Of a DNA stretch of 64,000 bases, positions 60,224 through 64,000 are shown in pieces. Position numbers and translations under genes: made by a program. The stretch spans positions 62,001 to 126,000 of the forward strand of contig JAGATP010000015.1 of NCBI GenBank assembly GCA_017621155.1, given 5' to 3'. The stretch comes from Clostridia bacterium (lineage in GTDB: Bacteria > Bacillota > Clostridia > Christensenellales > Borkfalkiaceae). Numbering within the stretch: position 1 is the first letter of the stretch; the number at the start of each line of letters is the position of its first letter. The notes beneath the pieces are model-generated. The model saw only the letters and a program-made list of their open reading frames with translations, did no database searches and was not told where the DNA came from.

Positions 60224-62533
60224 TCACCTCTGATTGCGCGCATAGCGATAGACGAGTGAATCGTTCAGATCCGCCTTCACGCCCCGATAAACGATTGTTT
60301 TTCCGTCCTGATAGCCGAGAAGTCCCAGCTCCTCGAACACGACGAGCGCAAAGGCAAAGGCGTACATATCGTAGCCAAGCCCGCCGCAAGCCCTTGTCAC
60401 CTCTTCGGTGTCGTTACCGTAGAGATTTGCCGCATTTCTGCGAACGGAGGCAAAAATGCCGAGCAAGTAATCTCTGTCCGTCTGCACGGAGGCAGGAAAG
60501 GTCATTCCCTTGATATCGGGGTTGACGTATACCTTTTTGCCCTTTAAGCAGGAGAGGTTGAAATCGGGAGCAAAGTCCAAAAACAAAACGTTGCGATAGT
60601 CCGAAAGGTCGGCGTCGGCACAGGGAGACAGGATCACCCGATTGACGGGATTTTTTTCGGACGGATAAAAGAGATCCGCACGCTCGATGCCGTAAGCGGC
60701 AAGGGTGTTCCGCGAGGAAGCAATGAGGCAAGTGCCGTAGACGCACTCTCTTTGAAGGGAATCGATCTTTTCCTTCATTTCCTCCGTGGAGAGGTATTCC
60801 GGCTCGACGTTGACCTTTTTCGCCTTCATGCGGGAAAGATTGTTGACGAACACGGAGAAATCGCTCTCCTCCCCCGCGCCGCCGTAGCAGACGACTTCGC
60901 GGACGAAGCCCTTGATGTACTCTCTCCCCCTGAAATTGGAGACGTTGCACTCGAAGACGAGGTACTTTTTGACGTCGCTTTCGAGAATTTTCAGCCATTT
61001 TGCCCCGTTGAAGTACATGAAATCGATGCAATCGTGCTTGATGGCGATGTGGGGGGAAAGGGGCTTGACGGGTCTTGCCGAGGAGGCGCCCGCCTTGACC
61101 GCAAAGAGCGGTCTTCTGTTCCCCACGCCGAAGGGCTCGAAGGAGAGAAGCTCTTTAGCAAACACGGGAGAAAATCTGCCTTCTGGCATTTCCGCGATGG
61201 GAAGCTTGGGGACGAAATCGTCCGCGGTGTAGTGTTCCGAAATGTAGCGATCGAGCGCCTCTTCGAGAAGAGGAAAATTCTCCTCCTTGATGTTGATGCC
61301 CGCCGCCTGCGCGTGCCCGCCAAACTCCTCGATGTAGGCATCGCACGCCTTTAAGGCTTCATAGATATTCACCGCCTCGATGCTCCTTGCAGACCCCTTC
61401 AAAAGGTCGCCGTTTTTGACGAACAACAGGGTGGGGCGGTTGTATTCCTCGGTGAGGCGGGCGGCGACGATTCCGATGAAGCCGCTGCTCCAATTCTCTC
61501 CCGAGAGCATGATGACGTTTTGATAAGCGCCCTTTTCGCGCAGCATCTCCTTTGCCTGCGCATAGAGCTCGTCGCAGCTCTTTTGCCGCTCGACGTTATA
61601 GGCGTTGAGCTTGACGGCAAGGTCGAAAATTTCCGTCTCCGAGTCCGTGAGGAAGAGGCGAAGCGCCGCTTTGGCGTCCCCCATTCTGCCCGCCGCGTTG
61701 ATTCTGGGCGCAATGGTAAAGGCGAGGGACTGCGCCGTTGCTTCTCCGCTCTGTTTTCCGAGCAGCGCCGCAAGGCAGGGACGCGGCGAAGCGTTGATGC
61801 GCTTCAAGCCCTCGAAGACGATGTCGCGATTTTCCCCGAGCAGGGGGACGGAGTCCGCAACCGTGGCGATGGCGGCGAAATCGAGAAGGGAGTATGCCCG
61901 CTCGCCTAAAAGCGCGCACGCGAGCTTGAAGGCAACGCCCGCTCCGCAGAGATTGTCGTAGGGATAGTCGTCCGCAAGCTTGGGATTGATGCAGACGCAG
62001 CCCGGAAGCACTTCGGGGAGGGTGTGATGGTCGGTGACGATCACCTCCGCGCCGCATTCTTGAATGTAGCGCACTTCCTTTTCGTTGCTGATGCCGCAGT
62101 CTACGGTAATGAAGAGGTCGGGAAGAACCTCGTCGAAAATCTGATCGACCGTCTCCGCATTTAACCCGTACCCCTCGCTCCGTTCGGGAACGTAGAGATA
62201 GGGCGTAATGCCGTACATGGTGAAGGCATAATAGAGAATGCTCAGCGCGCAGATGCCGTCGGCGTCGTAGTCGCCGAAGATTGCCACCGTGTATTCTTCC
62301 GCACGGGCGTTTTGAATGAGTTCTACCGCTTCTTTCATTCCCTTCATGAGAAAGGGAGAGAGAAAATTCTCTTTCGAAGGGTGCAAAAAGGCACGCACCT
62401 TTTCGGGCGTGTCGATCCCCCTCGCATAGAGGATTTTTGCGGCGCTCTCCGTGAGAGACACCGCCTTTGCAAGCGCTTTCGCCTCCTCTGATTGTCTTTC
62501 ATCGAGTTCGAACTCGGGAACCAGTTTCTTCAT
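60224..62533 (-). CDS. recJ: Single-stranded-DNA exonuclease RecJ
   Basis: 769 residues. The DHH phosphoesterase domain has IFGDYDADGICALSIL (about 75), DCGISNEKE and VTDHHTLPEVLP, and the DHHA1 domain has GGHAQAAG. A long C-terminal region includes the OB-like part. It degrades 5' ends of single-stranded DNA in repair and recombination. Together with rel it forms a gene pair common in Firmicutes. Confidence 0.95.
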   Translation of the reverse strand: MKKLVPEFELDERQSEEAKALAKAVSLTESAAKILYARGIDTPEKVRAFLHPSKENFLSPFLMKGMKEAVELIQNARAEEYTVAIFGDYDADGICALSILYYAFTMYGITPYLYVPERSEGYGLNAETVDQIFDEVLPDLFITVDCGISNEKEVRYIQECGAEVIVTDHHTLPEVLPGCVCINPKLADDYPYDNLCGAGVAFKLACALLGERAYSLLDFAAIATVADSVPLLGENRDIVFEGLKRINASPRPCLAALLGKQSGEATAQSLAFTIAPRINAAGRMGDAKAALRLFLTDSETEIFDLAVKLNAYNVERQKSCDELYAQAKEMLREKGAYQNVIMLSGENWSSGFIGIVAARLTEEYNRPTLLFVKNGDLLKGSARSIEAVNIYEALKACDAYIEEFGGHAQAAGINIKEENFPLLEEALDRYISEHYTADDFVPKLPIAEMPEGRFSPVFAKELLSFEPFGVGNRRPLFAVKAGASSARPVKPLSPHIAIKHDCIDFMYFNGAKWLKILESDVKKYLVFECNVSNFRGREYIKGFVREVVCYGGAGEESDFSVFVNNLSRMKAKKVNVEPEYLSTEEMKEKIDSLQRECVYGTCLIASSRNTLAAYGIERADLFYPSEKNPVNRVILSPCADADLSDYRNVLFLDFAPDFNLSCLKGKKVYVNPDIKGMTFPASVQTDRDYLLGIFASVRRNAANLYGNDTEEVTRACGGLGYDMYAFAFALVVFEELGLLGYQDGKTIVYRGVKADLNDSLVYRYARNQR

Positions 62534-62550
62534 ATTCTTCCGCTTACTTG

Positions 62551-62582
62551 CAAAAAGAGACAGGAATCGTCCCGTCTCTTTG
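62551..62582 (-). terminator. Terminator of secD-secF
   Basis: AAAGAGACGGGA / TCCTGTCTCTTT stem of 12 pairs with one G-T, then five T on the minus strand. Confidence 0.88.
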
Positions 62583-62596
62583 CATTTTTTTGAAAT

Positions 62597-63490
62597 TTAA
62601 CCTTGATACGTGTAATGTTCTTTTTCCTTGTCCTTCCGATCGACGGGCGCCTTGCAGAGCGCAAGCAGTGCAGGGGTCAGACAGATGCTTGTAAACGCAC
62701 AGACGACGACGGCGAGGACAGTGAGGAGAACGGGCCAGACACCCGACCACACGAAGCCCACGCAGGCGACGAGCGCAAAGGCGAGGGTCAAAAGGCAAGG
62801 CTTTTTCGCCTCTTTCCATACGGCAGCAACCGCCTCTTCGGCAGAAAGCTCTTTCATCTGAGGGAACGCCTTCCCTGCACGGGAGAAGAGAAGGAGCGCA
62901 AGCGTTTGATAAAGACAGAGCGCTGCAATGACGACGACGGAAAGATATTCTCCGACGGGGATGCGCGTGATGAGGGCAAGCGCAAGCACGAGCGCAGCAG
63001 TCGCTACGCTTCCGACGAGGTTGGGAAGCAGCGTATAAACGCGATAGCGAATGGCGACGTACACAGCGCCGAGCACGACGATACAGCCGCCGACGATGAG
63101 TGCGCGCCAGGCGAACGTGTAGCCGTCCTTGGTATCGGAAGCATGGGCGGCGACGTAAAATTCGCCGTCGGGATAGGTGGAGCGAAGGTAGGATTCCAGC
63201 GCGTCCGCCTTTTGAGCAACGCCCTCTCCGCTGACGGTAATTTCACCCGTCGTCGTAGAGGTTGCCTTGGAAATGTCCGCCGAAGGGAATTCGCCCTTCA
63301 GATAGCTGTCGATTTCCTCTTCGACCTTATCGTTGAGCATGACGTATGAGCCGTAGGTCAACGTGATGCTCTCCTCTTTTCCGCTCGCGGTATGAAAGCC
63401 GATCAAGAAGAAAAGTACCGTTCCCGCCACGGCGAGCACCGCAGTCAGGACAAGAGAAACTATGGCAGTAAGCTTTGCATTAGTCTTCAT
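62597..63490 (-). CDS. secF: SecF-like protein-export subunit, divergent
   Basis: 297 residues. The N-terminal helix is followed by a periplasmic-type domain (about 30-130) and five hydrophobic helices. It overlaps the SecD gene by 11 bp, the usual secDF order, which is the main support. The common GxDFxGG and DxxxxxxR signatures of SecF are not visible, so it is a divergent copy. It helps complete Sec translocation using the proton or sodium gradient. Confidence 0.65.
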   Translation of the reverse strand: MKTNAKLTAIVSLVLTAVLAVAGTVLFFLIGFHTASGKEESITLTYGSYVMLNDKVEEEIDSYLKGEFPSADISKATSTTTGEITVSGEGVAQKADALESYLRSTYPDGEFYVAAHASDTKDGYTFAWRALIVGGCIVVLGAVYVAIRYRVYTLLPNLVGSVATAALVLALALITRIPVGEYLSVVVIAALCLYQTLALLLFSRAGKAFPQMKELSAEEAVAAVWKEAKKPCLLTLAFALVACVGFVWSGVWPVLLTVLAVVVCAFTSICLTPALLALCKAPVDRKDKEKEHYTYQG

Positions 63491-64000
63491 CGTCGATTTC
63501 CTCCCTCTTCCAATTGCAGAAGGTGAATTGATTCTTGGCGTGATTCATCATGATATGCCAGAAGAATCTCGTCAAAAGAAGGGTACAAACGCCGCTTAAC
63601 AGGACGCCGACGCCGAACGTGAACGCAAAGAGATGCAGCTCCGTCACGCCGATGAGCGCGCCGAGAAGCGCAAACACCGCGAGCGCGATGTGCAGCTCAA
63701 GCGTAGGATACAGGGATTTTTCATAACCGAGCTTGACAGACGCGGAGATCGTCTTGCCGAGGTCGAATTCCTTCTTGATTCTCGCAAAAATCGCAAGATT
63801 CGTTCCCACCAGAAGCGCCGCGGAGAACAGAACGCCGAGAAGGGACGAAACCGTCACGAACAGAGAAGGAACGCTCGCAAGGAGAATGATCATGAGGAGA
63901 GCGTAGGTCAAAAAGGCGTAAAGGTGCGCCGCGCCGATGCCGCGATAGACGACGATGAAGTAGATCGCCATGGCAAGGGTCAGAACGCCGAGAACGACGA
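63480..64000 (-). CDS. secD: SecD, C-terminal part
   Basis: The frame is open beyond the window; the readable region is the last 173 residues or so. The membrane domain has TNLAIFARIKKEFDLGKTI, a degenerate form of the ANVLIFERIKEEL helix found in SecD. FAFTFGVGVLLSGVCTLLLTRFFWH is the closing helix of the family. It works with SecF encoded next to it. The missing Glu of FERI (here FAR) is odd. Confidence 0.72.
   Translation of the reverse strand, partial: VVLGVLTLAMAIYFIVVYRGIGAAHLYAFLTYALLMIILLASVPSLFVTVSSLLGVLFSAALLVGTNLAIFARIKKEFDLGKTISASVKLGYEKSLYPTLELHIALAVFALLGALIGVTELHLFAFTFGVGVLLSGVCTLLLTRFFWHIMMNHAKNQFTFCNWKREEIDDED

Noticed and set aside
1-64000. tRNA, rRNA, CRISPR arrays, insertion sequences and prophage
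   Set aside because: No stem patterns, spaced repeats, transposase or phage motifs were found in any gap or frame.

Overview
The window is a typical Clostridia (Bacillota) chromosome segment from a strict anaerobe, probably a gut commensal. Grounds are a trimeric NAD/ferredoxin-type [FeFe] hydrogenase, PyrDB/PyrK-type pyrimidine synthesis under PyrR, HemZ, a SpoVB-like flippase, CsoR/CopA copper control, BspA-like leucine-rich lipoproteins and membrane-bound GH3 glycosidases. Coding density is high. Promoters are sigma-A-like (TTGACA-17-TATAAT) and Shine-Dalgarno sequences are strong AGGAGG. I cannot name the genus. I saw no rRNA, tRNA, CRISPR array, prophage or insertion sequence.

Layout: 1-3.1 kb, minus-strand genes for an M18 aminopeptidase, PAP2 phosphatase and two radical-SAM proteins (the last cut by the window edge). 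3.3-12.5 kb, an RlmL-like RNA methyltransferase, ZIP metal transporter, galK-galM-peptidase S51 operon, polysaccharide deacetylase, EF-G-like GTPase and a SAM methyltransferase. 12.5-19.3 kb, a zinc-ribbon membrane protein and the compact operon pyrR-B-C-F-K-DB-E, with an attenuator-like hairpin at the pyrR start. 19.3-26 kb, a metallophosphoesterase, an LRR lipoprotein, a Cys-rich unknown/LysM/SpoVB-like cluster around a symmetric divergent promoter, and pgi. 26-31 kb, a TetR regulator divergent from hymA-hymB-hydA. 31-34.7 kb, csoR-copA-copZ with a clear CsoR operator, and a MazF/EndoA toxin without a visible antitoxin.

34.7-46.3 kb is the most unusual part. A four-gene module (LytTR response regulator, AgrC-like sensor kinase, membrane-anchored circularly permuted GH3 glycosidase, small four-helix membrane protein) is present twice in tandem, each copy about 5.78 kb. 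The proteins have diverged, but a regulatory block of about 158 bp in front of each regulator is almost identical. This looks like a duplicated surface glycosidase sensing system.

46.3-64 kb carries a GntR(YtrA-type)-ABC transporter operon, a 1031-residue LRR lipoprotein with Cys-rich repeats, a polytopic unknown, rpsO-pnp, an acyltransferase pseudogene with three lesions, hemZ-MBL-rel-recJ in a coupled operon, and divergent secD/secF.

A recurring feature is that several promoters (RNA methyltransferase, galK, metallophosphoesterase, possibly the SpoVB-like gene) place the -10 box only 6-7 nt before the ATG, so their mRNAs should be leaderless. Most other genes in the same window have strong Shine-Dalgarno sites.
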